DNA of 32,146 bases from Rhodobacter sp. SGA-6-6 (lineage in GTDB: Bacteria; Pseudomonadota; Alphaproteobacteria; Rhodobacterales; Rhodobacteraceae), in contig NZ_JAAKGP010000020.1 in NCBI RefSeq assembly GCF_011043545.1, positions 1 through 32,146 of the forward strand, in the 5' to 3' direction. Of this stretch, positions 1 to 7,809 are shown in pieces. Position numbers and translations under genes: made by a program. Positions within the stretch are counted from its first letter, which is position 1; every line of letters begins with the position of its first letter. The notes beneath the pieces were generated by a model that saw only the letters and a program-made list of their open reading frames with translations, had not been told where the DNA came from and did no database searches.

Positions 1-118
1 ATTGGAGCGTCCATAACGCTGGAACATCGCATTCATCAAAGCAATCTATAGAGGTCTCTTGGGGCAGAGATGTCGTCGTCTTCAGCGCGTCCATGGGAAG
101 CCCATAAGACCGGCAGAC

Positions 119-295
119 TCAGTCCATCGTTGGAAGCCATGTGTTTCGCCGGAATGACCTCTCTTTCGTCCGGCGATGTGCTGCTTGTAGTGCGTCCGTA
201 GGTGACGGCGGACAGTCCAAAGCCTCGAATAACGCCGGATGGTCACATGGCTGCAAGATCGTCACGTCAGCGCTGTTGCCATTTGCCGATTCCAT
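119..295 (-). CDS. Short ORF of unknown function, possibly an antitoxin remnant
   Basis: A 58-codon minus-strand frame lies downstream of the RES toxin gene. Its middle section (ALFEALDCPPSP followed by a basic tail) loosely resembles the C-terminal toxin-binding tail of DUF1778/TacA-type antitoxins. No ribbon-helix-helix N-terminus is visible, so if that resemblance is real this is only a fragment. No clear ribosome binding site was found, and a longer overlapping plus-strand frame exists here too. The remainder of positions 1-332 shows no recognisable gene, repeat or RNA. This call is weak and may be chance. Confidence 0.2.
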   Translation of the reverse strand: MESANGNSADVTILQPCDHPALFEALDCPPSPTDALQAAHRRTKERSFRRNTWLPTMD

Positions 296-332
296 TTCTT
301 CGGCCCCTCCAAAACGCATGCGCCGATACTCG

Positions 333-1034
333 TCAGCCGACTGCCGTAATCGAGTAGTGCGGCGTCCCATCCCAAACAAGATCCCAGGATGCGCCCGGCC
401 GGACGTTCTGGATCGCGTGAGGCTCGAAGCAGACGAGGCAATTCCCGCCAAGAGCAGGCGCCCGGACCGACGGGTAAATCAGGCCACGCGATCCACCCCG
501 ACGGAGATGCTGGGCCAGGCTTTGGCCCTCGGGATATCCGACAGCCGGATCGGGATGCAGAGCCGGATGGCCCAGCTCGTCGGTCATGTCGTCGAAGACG
601 CCGATGAAATCCGCCAGCAATTCCACATAGCGAGCGCTGTCATGGAAGCTGCCGGTAAAGCCTAGTTCGCGCGTGCGGTGCCAGGCCACTTCGCTGACGG
701 ACACCATCACCTCCCATGCGCAATACCACGCGCCGCGCTCCTCTGTGTTGAAGCGATTTCCGCCGGCGCGGGTATAGGTGAAGGCGGCGTTGACATGACT
801 GTCGCCATAAATACGCAGATCACGGCTGCGCCGCTGCCAGGCAAGCTCGCGCGGGTCCAGATGCGGATTGCGCCCACGTTCCGCCAAAAGACGGCCGCTG
901 GTCAGACCCTCGATCTCTGCGAGGATCTCCATCTCGTCATCGGTATCGACGAGACCACGCAGGGATGGCGGCTTGTGGTAAGTGGCGGGCAGGAGACGAA
1001 CGAGACCGCGATCGGAAATCTCGGTCTGCTTCAT
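333..1034 (-). CDS. RES-domain toxin of an Xre/RES toxin-antitoxin pair
   Basis: This 233-residue protein has the RES domain over most of its length. The family carries conserved Arg, Tyr, Glu and Ser residues; here the GGNRFN segment is followed by ERGAWYCAWEVMVSVSEVAW, and a C-terminal LIYPSVR supplies the expected serine. RES toxins of Xre/RES modules act in the cytoplasm by breaking down NAD+, which arrests growth when the antitoxin is lost. The start codon overlaps the stop of the antitoxin gene by four bases (ATGA, 1031-1034), so the two are translationally coupled. The antitoxin-first order is normal for this family. The module probably stabilises the plasmid, though a role in phage defence by NAD+ depletion is possible. 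The family call is firm; the activity is inferred from the family. Confidence 0.88.
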   Translation of the reverse strand: MKQTEISDRGLVRLLPATYHKPPSLRGLVDTDDEMEILAEIEGLTSGRLLAERGRNPHLDPRELAWQRRSRDLRIYGDSHVNAAFTYTRAGGNRFNTEERGAWYCAWEVMVSVSEVAWHRTRELGFTGSFHDSARYVELLADFIGVFDDMTDELGHPALHPDPAVGYPEGQSLAQHLRRGGSRGLIYPSVRAPALGGNCLVCFEPHAIQNVRPGASWDLVWDGTPHYSITAVG

Positions 1035-1420
1035 GCCCCACCACGCAACGCATCGAGATAGGTCCGAACCGCGAGAATTTGCGGCAAGCCCCCGTCGATG
1101 GCGGTGTCAACCGGACGGCTGCCCCCGAACAGCGGGCCGGTGTTCGGACGGGTGAACCAGCTTCGCGCGAGCGGCTCGGAGAAGTAGAGTTCGAGCGACT
1201 TGTAAATACCGATCACCGCACTGAGCCGCAGAAGCTGATCCTTGGTCAGTTCCCCCGCGAAATCCGGCTTCTTGGCGCGCTTCCAGGTGCTCTCTGACAT
1301 ATCCGCAAGGCCAGCCGCTTCCTTGAGGCTGAGACCCCAAGCATCGGCCACGCGCGCATAGGCCTTCAACGCGACGGCGTTGATCTGTGCGGGTTCCCGG
1401 ATTTTCTCAGCAACGTACAT
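1031..1420 (-). CDS. Xre/MbcA/ParS-type antitoxin (DUF2384 family)
   Basis: A 129-residue antitoxin with an N-terminal helix-turn-helix (WGLSLKEAAGLADMSESTWKRA, about residues 28-49) and a C-terminal DUF2384-like half that in this family inserts into the RES active site. I chose the ATG at 1420 because GGAGG lies five bases upstream. An in-frame ATG at 1432 would add four residues, but it sits almost on the predicted transcription start and lacks a Shine-Dalgarno. The protein neutralises the RES toxin encoded by the overlapping gene and probably represses the operon through the direct repeats at 1445-1477. The length matches the family. Confidence 0.87.
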   Translation of the reverse strand: MYVAEKIREPAQINAVALKAYARVADAWGLSLKEAAGLADMSESTWKRAKKPDFAGELTKDQLLRLSAVIGIYKSLELYFSEPLARSWFTRPNTGPLFGGSRPVDTAIDGGLPQILAVRTYLDALRGGA

Positions 1421-1439
1421 GGCGTCCTCCATTGGCCTG

Positions 1440-1477
1440 AATATAGATCATATGACCTCTTTGTAAAGATCAAATGA
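1440..1477 (-). promoter_or_regulatory. Promoter and operator repeats of the Xre/RES operon
   Basis: On the minus strand a -35 TTTACA (1467-1462) and a -10 TATATT (1445-1440) are separated by 16 bp and point at the antitoxin gene. On the plus strand an 11-bp near-identical direct repeat, AGATCATATGA (1445-1455) and AGATCAAATGA (1467-1477), is spaced 22 bp, about two helical turns, and overlaps both promoter elements. This is a likely autoregulatory operator for the Xre-type antitoxin. The elements are seen in the sequence; the role is inferred. Confidence 0.6.
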
Positions 1478-1490
1478 ACTGCCCGCGCTC

Positions 1491-2135
1491 TCACCCGAAC
1501 CGCCGCCCGGCTTCGGTGAAGGTGTACTCGTTCACGATGATCCCCTCCTCGATGGCCTCGTCCGAGGTGAGGTGGTCGTATTCGGCTTCAAGCTGCCGGT
1601 AGAGCCAGCGGGCCAGATCGCGCAGCGCCTCGGTCACGATCTCCTCCGCATCGCCGGTCGGCGACTGCCAGGTCGGGCTGTCGCGGGTGACGTCCACGGA
1701 CATGGTGTATTCGTGGTAGTAGCGGCCACGGTGGCTGGCCTCGGCGGCCAGCTGGTAAAAATTGCGCCGCTGGAGGGCCTGCAGCCGGTCGGCGATGCTG
1801 TGCAAGGTTGCGTCCTGTGGCGCGTAATCCCGGATGTGCGCGGCCGCGCCCTTGGCGTGGGACCAATAGCCCTCGAAGCAGGCTCCGTCGCCCTGGCTCC
1901 AGAAGCCGGAGAACCAGATGCTGGGCTTGGCCCGCGTCCCGCCGCCCATCAGGCGGACGGGGGTGGTCTTCAGCCGGATGCCGAGGATTTCGCAGACCCG
2001 CTCGAAATCCTCGTAGACCGCGTCCCACCAGTCATCGTGGGGTCCAAGCTCGCGATACCAGCTGCGGGCCTTTTCCTTTGCGGCCTCCGAGAGTTCGGGG
2101 AACTGGTAGACCGTGGTGCAGATGAGTTCAGGCAT
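1491..2135 (-). CDS. Conserved plasmid hypothetical protein
   Basis: A 214-residue protein rich in aromatic and acidic residues, with no signal peptide or membrane segment. It opens with a VYQFPELSEAAKEKARSWYRE segment, a pattern I associate with small accessory proteins of phages and plasmids, but I cannot assign a function. Its start overlaps the end of the upstream gene (2128-2547) by eight bases, so the two are probably co-translated. It is the last gene of the minus-strand run that starts near radC, and it ends about 70 bp before the Xre/RES operon. The coding call rests on the tight overlap and a codon use like its neighbours. Confidence 0.75.
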   Translation of the reverse strand: MPELICTTVYQFPELSEAAKEKARSWYRELGPHDDWWDAVYEDFERVCEILGIRLKTTPVRLMGGGTRAKPSIWFSGFWSQGDGACFEGYWSHAKGAAAHIRDYAPQDATLHSIADRLQALQRRNFYQLAAEASHRGRYYHEYTMSVDVTRDSPTWQSPTGDAEEIVTEALRDLARWLYRQLEAEYDHLTSDEAIEEGIIVNEYTFTEAGRRFG

Positions 2136-2547
2136 CGACGTCCTCCCCGTTCAGCGCGGCGGCCAGCCATTCCTGGCTGCTCCTCCAGCCAATGGAATTG
2201 CGGGCACCGAGATCGATGACATGCGCGCCACCGCCAAAGGCGTCGAGGCGCGGCCGGGAGCAGGTCAACGCATACTGGAAACCCCAAAGTCCGGTGAGGT
2301 CGAGCTCTTCTGCGAGGCGCAGGACGAAGCGGATGACGGCCTCGACATCTCCGTGCTCGTCATCATGGATCCAGAGGGTGCTGCCCTTGGGGCCATCTTG
2401 GCACACGAGGTCGAAGCCTGCGACCTCCGGGTCATCGGCGTCCTGATCCGCAGCGCGCAAGCACTGGAACAGGGCAAGCGCGCGGGTGGCCTTGTCGGGC
2501 GTGCCGACGTCGAGCAGGCACGAAAAATGGGTGAAGTAATCCGCCAT
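2128..2547 (-). CDS. Hypothetical plasmid protein
   Basis: A 139-residue, acidic soluble protein beginning MADYFTHFSC, preceded by an AGGAGG-type ribosome binding site (about 2553-2557 on the minus strand). I recognise no domain. The middle part (STLWIHDDEHGDVEAVIRF) has alternating hydrophobic residues suggesting beta strands. It sits in a run of small plasmid genes on one strand. The gene upstream of it is separated by a hairpin with a short T-run (2567-2588), so expression may be partly uncoupled there. It overlaps the downstream gene by eight bases. Confidence 0.72.
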   Translation of the reverse strand: MADYFTHFSCLLDVGTPDKATRALALFQCLRAADQDADDPEVAGFDLVCQDGPKGSTLWIHDDEHGDVEAVIRFVLRLAEELDLTGLWGFQYALTCSRPRLDAFGGGAHVIDLGARNSIGWRSSQEWLAAALNGEDVDA

Positions 2548-2566
2548 GGGGACCTCCTGAACGGGG

Positions 2567-2588
2567 AAAACCCGGCCGAGAGGCCGGG
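2567..2588 (-). terminator. Hairpin with T-run between two small plasmid genes
   Basis: On the minus strand CCCGGCC and GGCCGGG (7-bp perfect stem, 4-base loop TCTC) are followed directly by TTTT. It lies between the gene ending at 2623 and the start codon at 2547. It fits a rho-independent terminator or an attenuator that reduces read-through into the downstream pair. Confidence 0.6.
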
Positions 2589-2622
2589 CGTTCTGTTGGA
2601 AGAAAGGGGTGATTGGGGGCGA

Positions 2623-2820
2623 TCAGCCGGTGGGACTGTCGCCCGCCAGCTGTCGCGCGGCATGCGCGCAGAGCATCTGCCGGTAGAAGCGCTTGCGCGC
2701 TGCCCGGAAGCCGCGAACCGCGCGCGTGTCGGGGTGAAGCGCCCGGACCGCCGCCCGCAGAACTGCATAGGGCGAAGCGGTCACGGGCAGGCCGAGGCGC
2801 TGATAGGCCGGATCGGTCAT
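2623..2820 (-). CDS. Small hypothetical plasmid protein
   Basis: A 65-residue basic protein starting MTDPAYQRLGLP. The longer frame beginning at 2850 would run back into the preceding gene without a better start. It contains an RAAVRALHPDTRAVRGFRAARKRF stretch of alternating Arg and hydrophobic residues, likely an amphipathic helix; no domain is recognised. Its start codon lies directly after the stop of the DUF6915-type gene (about one base apart), which supports co-translation. A hairpin with a T-run follows it. Confidence 0.62.
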   Translation of the reverse strand: MTDPAYQRLGLPVTASPYAVLRAAVRALHPDTRAVRGFRAARKRFYRQMLCAHAARQLAGDSPTG

Positions 2821-2821
2821 C

Positions 2822-3199
2822 TCAGGTGACCTCGACCACGGGAGACGCAAGATGCGGATCGACCAGCGCCTCGATCCCCGCGGTCCGGCCCATCCAGGGC
2901 TCGGGCCGGATGGCCTTCACCCAATCGGCAAAACTCGGGATGAAGCCGAGGTCTTCCTTCACATGCTGCTCGCCGACCCATCGGGTCGGAATGATGCGCC
3001 CGGTCGAGAGGGTGAGGGTCGGGCCGAAGATCGTCTCGGCCATGAAGATGCCCTCGGCATGGTGGCGTAGCGCCCGGTGGCGGAAGTCCGCTGTGATCTC
3101 CTTGCTCTGGTCGAACCAGGTATGCACGGCCATGTAGCAGTCGACCGTGCCGCCCCATTTCTTCACCGAGGAGAGGGCGTGGTGATAGGGATGTGCCAT
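2822..3199 (-). CDS. DUF6915-type plasmid protein
   Basis: A 125-residue protein starting MAHPYHHALSSVKKWGG, then a RHRALRHHAEGIFMAETIFG block and WVGEQHVKEDLGFIPSFADW. This pattern of conserved His and Trp residues matches what I know as the DUF6915 family of alphaproteobacterial plasmids. The clustered histidines (HHAEG, EQHV) could bind a metal, but no function is established. I chose the ATG at 3199 because the family begins exactly there. It lies in the same tight operon as the DUF6878-type gene upstream (10-bp gap) and the 65-residue gene downstream. Confidence 0.78.
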   Translation of the reverse strand: MAHPYHHALSSVKKWGGTVDCYMAVHTWFDQSKEITADFRHRALRHHAEGIFMAETIFGPTLTLSTGRIIPTRWVGEQHVKEDLGFIPSFADWVKAIRPEPWMGRTAGIEALVDPHLASPVVEVT

Positions 3200-3209
3200 C
3201 GCCGCCCCC

Positions 3210-3701
3210 TCAGAAATCGTGGGTGAAAAGTTCGGACGAGGTGAAGCGCTCGTTGAACTCAAGGTGGATGCAGCGGGCCGCGGCGTCGAAACAGAACTGG
3301 CCCCAAGCGCCGTCGTTGTTTTCCCAACCGCCATGGGTGTCGGAGAGGAAGTCGTAGGTGAGTTGCTCTACGACATCCTCCAGCGAGAGCCGCCGCATCT
3401 CGATCTCGGGGTCGTCCCAGGTGAGCGCGGCGTACTCGATTTCAGTGGCGGGGAAATCGACGGCGGTTTCACCGGACCATGCACCGATGCTTTCGATCTG
3501 GCCGCTGTCCCCGGCGCCGTCGAAGGTCACGGTGACATGGGTTATGCCGGCGGCCATGAGGCCGTCGAAGAGGCGATCCTTGTTACAGGGGCGCAGCGCG
3601 TCGATTCGGGCCGCGCGTTCGGCATGCGCCGCGAAGATCTGCGCCATATCGACGGTCGAGGGTGCCATCGGCGGCGCGAGGGTGGGTTCAGTCAGGGTCA
3701 T
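3210..3701 (-). CDS. DUF6878-type plasmid protein
   Basis: A 163-residue protein. After a low-complexity N-terminus it has NKDRLFDGLMAAGITHVTVTFDGAGDSGQIE, then an acidic and aromatic C-terminal half with SDTHGGWENNDGAWG. The FDGxGDSGQIE and HGGWENNDGAYG-like motifs are typical of DUF6878, a family of unknown function found on plasmids. I chose the ATG at 3701 (MTLTEPTL) because the longer frame to 3914 adds a sequence unlike the family and overlaps the upstream gene. It is in an operon with the DUF6915-type gene 10 bp downstream. Confidence 0.8.
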   Translation of the reverse strand: MTLTEPTLAPPMAPSTVDMAQIFAAHAERAARIDALRPCNKDRLFDGLMAAGITHVTVTFDGAGDSGQIESIGAWSGETAVDFPATEIEYAALTWDDPEIEMRRLSLEDVVEQLTYDFLSDTHGGWENNDGAWGQFCFDAAARCIHLEFNERFTSSELFTHDF

Positions 3702-3801
3702 CGGGTGTCTCCGGTAAGGGGAAGAGATCGGAGCCGGGCCGGGCGATCTCTCTCCCCCGGACAAGCTCCAAATTCCCCTGCCCTCCTCTGTCTCTCGGGC
3801 C

Positions 3802-4320
3802 TCACGCCGCGACCTGCAGCGCCCGGGCGGCAAAGGCGCGCCAGAGCGGGTCGACGAGACGCGCATCGAGAAGATCGGCGCGGTGGCGCAGCCGAACCGC
3901 CAGATCGGGCTCACCCCAGGCAGCCGCGCGGCCCGCCTGCGCGCGCAGCTGGCTTGCCTCGGTCACGACGCTCCTTGCCTCGGCCGCGCTCGTCACCGGG
4001 TGGCACCATGCGACAGCGTGGTCGCTGGCGGCCCCGGCCAGCACAAGGCGCTCGTCGCGGTCGAGGATCGCCAGAAGCTCGGGCGCGGTATCCGGAGCCA
4101 TCCCCTCGGCATGGTCGATCGCGCCCTGCATGGCCTCGGCCAGCGTCGCGAAACGGGAGAGTACGAGCGGGGCGGCGCAGCCCGACATGAGATCTGCCGG
4201 TGCGCGGCGCGACAGGGTCAGGGCGAAGGGGTGACTGGGGTCAGCCTCGCCCGAGGGAAAATGCGGCGGGACGCCCCGCGCGTAAGCGGTCGGGTGGATG
4301 GGCAATGGCAGGTCGAACAT
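3802..4320 (-). CDS. Hypothetical plasmid protein, alanine-rich
   Basis: A 172-residue, Ala/Arg-rich protein starting MFDLPLPIHPTAYARG. No domain is recognised. The second half is probably helical (repeated AEARSVVTEASQLRAQAGRAAAW-type sequence), with no membrane segment. Its leader (4332-4356) carries a third, weaker copy of a motif found at the same place ahead of the DUF932 and ParB-like genes, which suggests common regulation. A hairpin (4379-4408) separates it from radC upstream. Confidence 0.68.
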   Translation of the reverse strand: MFDLPLPIHPTAYARGVPPHFPSGEADPSHPFALTLSRRAPADLMSGCAAPLVLSRFATLAEAMQGAIDHAEGMAPDTAPELLAILDRDERLVLAGAASDHAVAWCHPVTSAAEARSVVTEASQLRAQAGRAAAWGEPDLAVRLRHRADLLDARLVDPLWRAFAARALQVAA

Positions 4321-4378
4321 GGGAAAATCTCCAACGGCGCGGGAAGCCTCTCTCCCCGCTTAACCGTCAAAGACCAAA

Positions 4379-4408
4379 CCGCCGCCCTCTTCCTCGAAGG
4401 GGCGGCGG
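4379..4408 (-). terminator. GC-rich hairpin after radC
   Basis: A perfect 9-bp stem, CCGCCGCCC (4379-4387) with GGGCGGCGG (4400-4408), has a 12-base loop. On the minus strand it is followed by TTTGGTCTTT. It lies between the radC stop and the next start codon, so it probably terminates or attenuates radC transcripts. Confidence 0.55.
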
Positions 4409-4427
4409 CGATGGGTCCGACGGGCCC

Positions 4428-4868
4428 TCAGAGCTTGCCCAAAGCTCGCAGGCTCAGCTCCGTCCCGGCGCCGACGATGATGTGGTCGTGCAGCGTCAGC
4501 CCGAGGTACTTGCAGCCCTTCTGGATTTCCTTGGTCATGCTGAGATCGGCCTCCGACGGCGTCGGATCGCCCGAGGGGTGGTTGTGGATCAGGATCAAGG
4601 CGCTGGCGTTCAGCATCAGCGCCCGCTTGATCACCTCGCGCGGATAGACCGGGACATGGTCGACCGTGCCGGTCGAGAGAAGCTCATCGGAGATGATGCG
4701 GTTCTTGCGGTCGAGATAGAGGACATGGAAGCGCTCGATGGGTCCTCTGACAGTCAGCGCGCAGTAGTCCATCAGCGCCTGCCAGCTGCCGATGACCGGG
4801 TTCTGGCTGAGGTAACGGCCGAGGATGTCGCGGGCATCGAGGATGACGGTTTCTTCCTGGGGGGTCAT
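4428..4868 (-). CDS. radC: Short RadC-family JAB/MPN-domain protein
   Basis: A 146-residue protein consisting essentially of the JAB (MPN+) domain of RadC. The zinc site is complete: E62 (SDELLS), the HNHPSGDPTPSEAD motif giving H95 and H97, and D108. Chromosomal RadC is about 220 residues with an N-terminal helix-hairpin-helix part. That part is missing here, as is usual for plasmid and prophage copies, which are often associated with anti-restriction or DNA-processing loci. The biochemical role of RadC-type JAB proteins is unsettled, so the old 'DNA repair' label should be read cautiously. It is followed by a hairpin and preceded by GC-rich inverted repeats. Confidence 0.88.
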   Translation of the reverse strand: MTPQEETVILDARDILGRYLSQNPVIGSWQALMDYCALTVRGPIERFHVLYLDRKNRIISDELLSTGTVDHVPVYPREVIKRALMLNASALILIHNHPSGDPTPSEADLSMTKEIQKGCKYLGLTLHDHIIVGAGTELSLRALGKL

Positions 4869-4950
4869 GAAGGTTCTCGCTGAATTGCGCAGGCCGAAGC
4901 CCCCCGCCCTCTCGGGGCGGGGCCAGTGGCGTGCATGTGGAAGGAGAAAG

Positions 4951-4979
4951 CGCGACCGCCGCGCGCGAGGGCGGTCGCG
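4951..4979 (-). terminator. 10-bp perfect hairpin after the DUF932 gene
   Basis: CGCGACCGCC (4951-4960) pairs perfectly with GGCGGTCGCG (4970-4979) around a 9-base loop. On the minus strand it starts 16 bases after the DUF932 stop codon and is followed by a pyrimidine-rich CTTTCTCCTT. It probably acts as a terminator. A second GC hairpin (about 4903-4922) lies closer to radC. Confidence 0.6.
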
Positions 4980-4994
4980 TTGTCGGGCCCGGCG

Positions 4995-6194
4995 TCAGCC
5001 GACCCGGTCGAGAAGCTTCTTGGCGCGCCCTTCCATGTCGAGGCGGGCATCCTGCTGGGTCTTGTCGCGCGCAAGCCGCGTGATGCCCTGCACGAAGTCG
5101 AAGACACTCTCGGGCGGGCGGCCCTCTTCCATCAGCACCTTCTCGATGATCTTGCCGGATTCGCCCTTCGAGAAGCCGCGCTTCCTGAGGAAGTCGTTCC
5201 GGTCTTCATCCGTGCGTGCCACGATTTGCTGCCGCGCCGCCTTGATGCCATTCACGAAGCCCTGCGGCGAGGAATTGGCGAACCGCGTCAGCGCGGGCGC
5301 GGCCTCATGCGCGAAGCGCGAGGCCGCGTATTTCGAGTGGCGGATGGTAATCTCCTGGAAATCCTCGACGCCCCAGAGGTTGCGGTTCTGGCAAACGGCG
5401 CGCAGGTAGAAGCTCGCCATGCCAAGGGTCTTCGCGCCCACTTCAGAGTTCCAGCAGTAGAAGCCCCGGAAGTAGAGGTCGGGGGAGCCGTCCGGCAGGC
5501 GGCCCGCCTCGATCGGGTTGTGATCGTCGACCAGGAACAGGAAGACATCGCGGTCCGAGGCATAAAGCGTGGTCGTGTCGCGGCTGATCTCGACATCGGG
5601 GTTGTACACCCCGGTCGACCAGTCGAGCACGCCCGGCACCTTCCAGCGCGTATCGCCCGTGCCATTGCCCGCGATGCGCTGCACAGCTTCGACCAGTTCA
5701 TGGTCATGGATGCGGCCATAGTCGGGGCCGGTCACGGCACGCAGTTCGGTGCGACCGCCTTCGGTCTCGAAGGTCTTCACCTGCTCGGCGCGGTGGTTGG
5801 TCAGGCCGTACTGCAGGTTGATGCCCGCCAGCGGCGCAGGCAACTGCCGCAGGTAGGACGCCGGTGCGCCGACAATGCTGGCAAGCTGGCCAAAGGCCCA
5901 ATGCGTGGGCGCGACAGGTTCATGCGCTTTCGGCAGCATCAGGTGCAACCGTTCGGGGTTGTCGCGCGCCGCCTCGACGCGGATGTCAGCGGTCTGCACC
6001 ACCCGGCTCCGGCTGCGCTCGGAGCGGCCTTTCACACTGGCCCAGAGATCGTCGAGCGACAGATACCGCTCGTCATCGGGCCGGTTGAACCATTCGGACG
6101 ACACGCGCCCATTCCGCTCACCCCGGCTCACATCCACTTTCCAGCCACCCGCCCGCGCCGGTGCGACTGGATCCAGAACTTCTACAACGCCCAT
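4995..6194 (-). CDS. DUF932 plasmid/phage-like protein
   Basis: A 399-residue protein of the DUF932 family (phage/plasmid-like protein, TIGR03299 type). Family landmarks are THWAFGQLASIVGAPASYLRQLP near residues 95-115, the GRTELRAVTGPDYGRIHDHELV block, DRDVFLFLVDDHNPIE, and the FRGFYCWNSEVGAKTLG/YLRAVCQNRNLWG block. The family is widespread on plasmids and conjugative elements, usually beside radC, ssb and parB-like genes as here. Its molecular role is not known; links to DNA processing after transfer are inferred from context only. A leader motif shared with the ParB-like gene lies 14 bases ahead of the start codon (6208-6233). Confidence 0.88.
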   Translation of the reverse strand: MGVVEVLDPVAPARAGGWKVDVSRGERNGRVSSEWFNRPDDERYLSLDDLWASVKGRSERSRSRVVQTADIRVEAARDNPERLHLMLPKAHEPVAPTHWAFGQLASIVGAPASYLRQLPAPLAGINLQYGLTNHRAEQVKTFETEGGRTELRAVTGPDYGRIHDHELVEAVQRIAGNGTGDTRWKVPGVLDWSTGVYNPDVEISRDTTTLYASDRDVFLFLVDDHNPIEAGRLPDGSPDLYFRGFYCWNSEVGAKTLGMASFYLRAVCQNRNLWGVEDFQEITIRHSKYAASRFAHEAAPALTRFANSSPQGFVNGIKAARQQIVARTDEDRNDFLRKRGFSKGESGKIIEKVLMEEGRPPESVFDFVQGITRLARDKTQQDARLDMEGRAKKLLDRVG

Positions 6195-6207
6195 CGGCTA
6201 TCTCCCG

Positions 6208-6233
6208 CGACGGGCGCCGGGAGCCACTCTCCC
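6208..6233 (-). repeat. Shared leader motif, copy 1 (ahead of DUF932)
   Basis: This 26-bp segment is identical at 25 of 26 positions to 16290-16315. Both copies begin exactly 14 bases upstream of a start codon. On the minus-strand transcript the first bases form GGGAG-AGUGG-CUCCC, a small stem-loop. A weaker third copy is at 4332-4356. It could be a regulator-binding site or a conserved 5' leader; the conservation is seen, the function unknown. Confidence 0.6.
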
Positions 6234-6366
6234 AGCCCTCAACCCGTCGCCGGAAAACCGGCACTCCTCTCACTCTCAAAGCCCTGCGCCGACGAGTTAA
6301 CTTCCGCGACGATGTGAATGCATGATCAGTAAAACGCAATCTGGTCCAATAAGAGGAAGAGCAAGT

Positions 6367-7662
6367 CTACTTGATCTTCTTAAGTTCCTGAATCTCACGG
6401 AGCGCGGCGCGTTCAAACCGCTTGATCTGCTGAGTGATCTTTTCGTCACCACCGAATGCGGAGGCGCTGCGCCGTCCATAGGAAGAAAAATTTCGCACGA
6501 TCCGAACACCTTCGTCGTCACGCACCTTCAGGTGAGCGAACCGGCGATACAGGCGCTTGGTGTGTGCCTTAGTCGACGTTCCAGATGCAATATTTCGCTC
6601 GGCGATCTTGCGGGTCCGACGCATAGCTCTTTTCATCTTGCGCCACTGGCGAGCGAGGGAGCTTTCGCGAATTGCAGGCCCCGCCTCGTGGAGCGCGAAG
6701 CCAAGGTACTGTGCCGCTTTCCCCGCCACGGCGCCCGTGCCCGTAAACTCGGTCCTTTCGGTCTTGTGCGGAGAGATATCCAGCTTCTCTGCCTTGATGA
6801 GATCCATGATCTCTGCTTCGGCTGCTGCGGCGTGAGCAGGGTCGCAGATCACCAAGATGTCGTCCGAATAGCGGCGATACAGCGCACCGATGCTGTCGCA
6901 GAAAGCGCGTGCAGCCTTGTCGAAGTCAATCATGTATAGGTTCGACGCTGCTGCGCTGATGGGGGTGCCCTGAGGGATGCCTCGCCGATGCCCCTTTGCC
7001 AGTTCGGGGTTCGGGTGGAACTTGATGCCATTTGCCTTGAGTTCTTCGACGCTGGCGATCCGGTCCCGGCCATTCCCCTTGAGCCGGGAGGAGAACGTGG
7101 CGTTCGCCTTGAGTTCTTCCATATCGACGTAGTGGAAGGCGGTGATCGCCCGAAATACGCGCATCCAGTGTTCGGGCAGTGACGTTACGCCCAGCACTGC
7201 CTTCACGCGGCGCTTCAGGAGCGTGTGGTCAAGATTGTCGAAGAAGCTGCTGACGTCGAACGCCAAGATTGTGACGGGAGCATGGGTCTTGGCAAACGCA
7301 AGCACTTCCGCCGAGAAATCGTAGTTGCCGCGACCGAGGGCACGATAGGCCAGAACGCTATCGGACAGACCTGCGGCGTTATAATGGGCATCCAGCAATT
7401 TGTTTATTTCGCTGGCGTAGAACGAAAGTATGCAGGCGTCCCGGTGCGACGCATACTTGATCGGGCGGTCCTTCGAGGTGATCGTCCGTTTCCCGGTCAT
7501 CGGGCATTTCTTGTAGCGTTTCTCTGACTTCGTGTAGTGAAGCAGCGGGACAAACGAGTGCTCAATCACGAAGTTCGGGTCCATTACCTTCCTAGCGAAC
7601 TTCTCGCCAACGGGCAGATCGAAATGGCGGTAGCCTCTGGACTTAAACCAATCGAGCCGCAT
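6367..7662 (-). CDS. drt2: DRT2-type antiviral reverse transcriptase (UG2 clade)
   Basis: A 431-residue stand-alone reverse transcriptase. The N-terminus WFKSRGYRHFDLP is the family signature I know from DRT2, followed by PIKYASHRDACILSFYA and YRALGRGNYDF. Catalytic motifs are intact: motif A FDVSSFFDNLDH (136 is the Asp), RRGIPQGTPISAAASNLYM (226-244), and YSDD at 265-268 with its two Asp residues. A basic C-terminal tail rich in Arg/Lys probably binds RNA. In characterised DRT2 systems the enzyme copies an upstream non-coding RNA by rolling-circle reverse transcription into a concatemeric cDNA that encodes a toxic repetitive protein during phage infection. The start codon follows AAGGAGG at a 4-base distance. 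About 310 bp upstream of it carry no ordinary gene but show RNA structure and a neo-type unit (separate entries). Motif spacing argues against a group II intron maturase or a retron RT. Confidence 0.9.
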   Translation of the reverse strand: MRLDWFKSRGYRHFDLPVGEKFARKVMDPNFVIEHSFVPLLHYTKSEKRYKKCPMTGKRTITSKDRPIKYASHRDACILSFYASEINKLLDAHYNAAGLSDSVLAYRALGRGNYDFSAEVLAFAKTHAPVTILAFDVSSFFDNLDHTLLKRRVKAVLGVTSLPEHWMRVFRAITAFHYVDMEELKANATFSSRLKGNGRDRIASVEELKANGIKFHPNPELAKGHRRGIPQGTPISAAASNLYMIDFDKAARAFCDSIGALYRRYSDDILVICDPAHAAAAEAEIMDLIKAEKLDISPHKTERTEFTGTGAVAGKAAQYLGFALHEAGPAIRESSLARQWRKMKRAMRRTRKIAERNIASGTSTKAHTKRLYRRFAHLKVRDDEGVRIVRNFSSYGRRSASAFGGDEKITQQIKRFERAALREIQELKKIK

Positions 7663-7809
7663 TCAGCCTCCTTATCGCAGAGTTCGGAGGACTGGCCCTG
7701 ACCCTGGGCTCCGGTTTTTAGGCCGGGCGTCCCCCGAACGCACGCCACCTTCTGTCAGCGCATACGTTCAGCGTCTCACTTCCGAACGCCTCGCAGACAC
7801 GGGTCTCAA

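Noticed and set aside
141..665. Plus-strand 174-codon frame
   Set aside because: It lies opposite the RES toxin gene, whose protein has clear family motifs; the plus frame has no recognisable motif and reflects GC-rich codon bias.
3219..4190. Plus-strand 323-codon frame
   Set aside because: It is antisense to the DUF6878-type gene and the 172-residue gene, and has a low-complexity Arg/Pro-rich second half.
4926..6317. Plus-strand 463-codon frame opposite DUF932
   Set aside because: Long antisense frames are expected in high-GC coding DNA. The minus-strand DUF932 protein has several family blocks, the plus frame none.
6367..7662. Reverse transcriptase as retron or group II intron enzyme
   Set aside because: No maturase/endonuclease domains, no intron ends seen, no retron msr/msd with a retron-type accessory gene; the N-terminal signature is that of DRT2.
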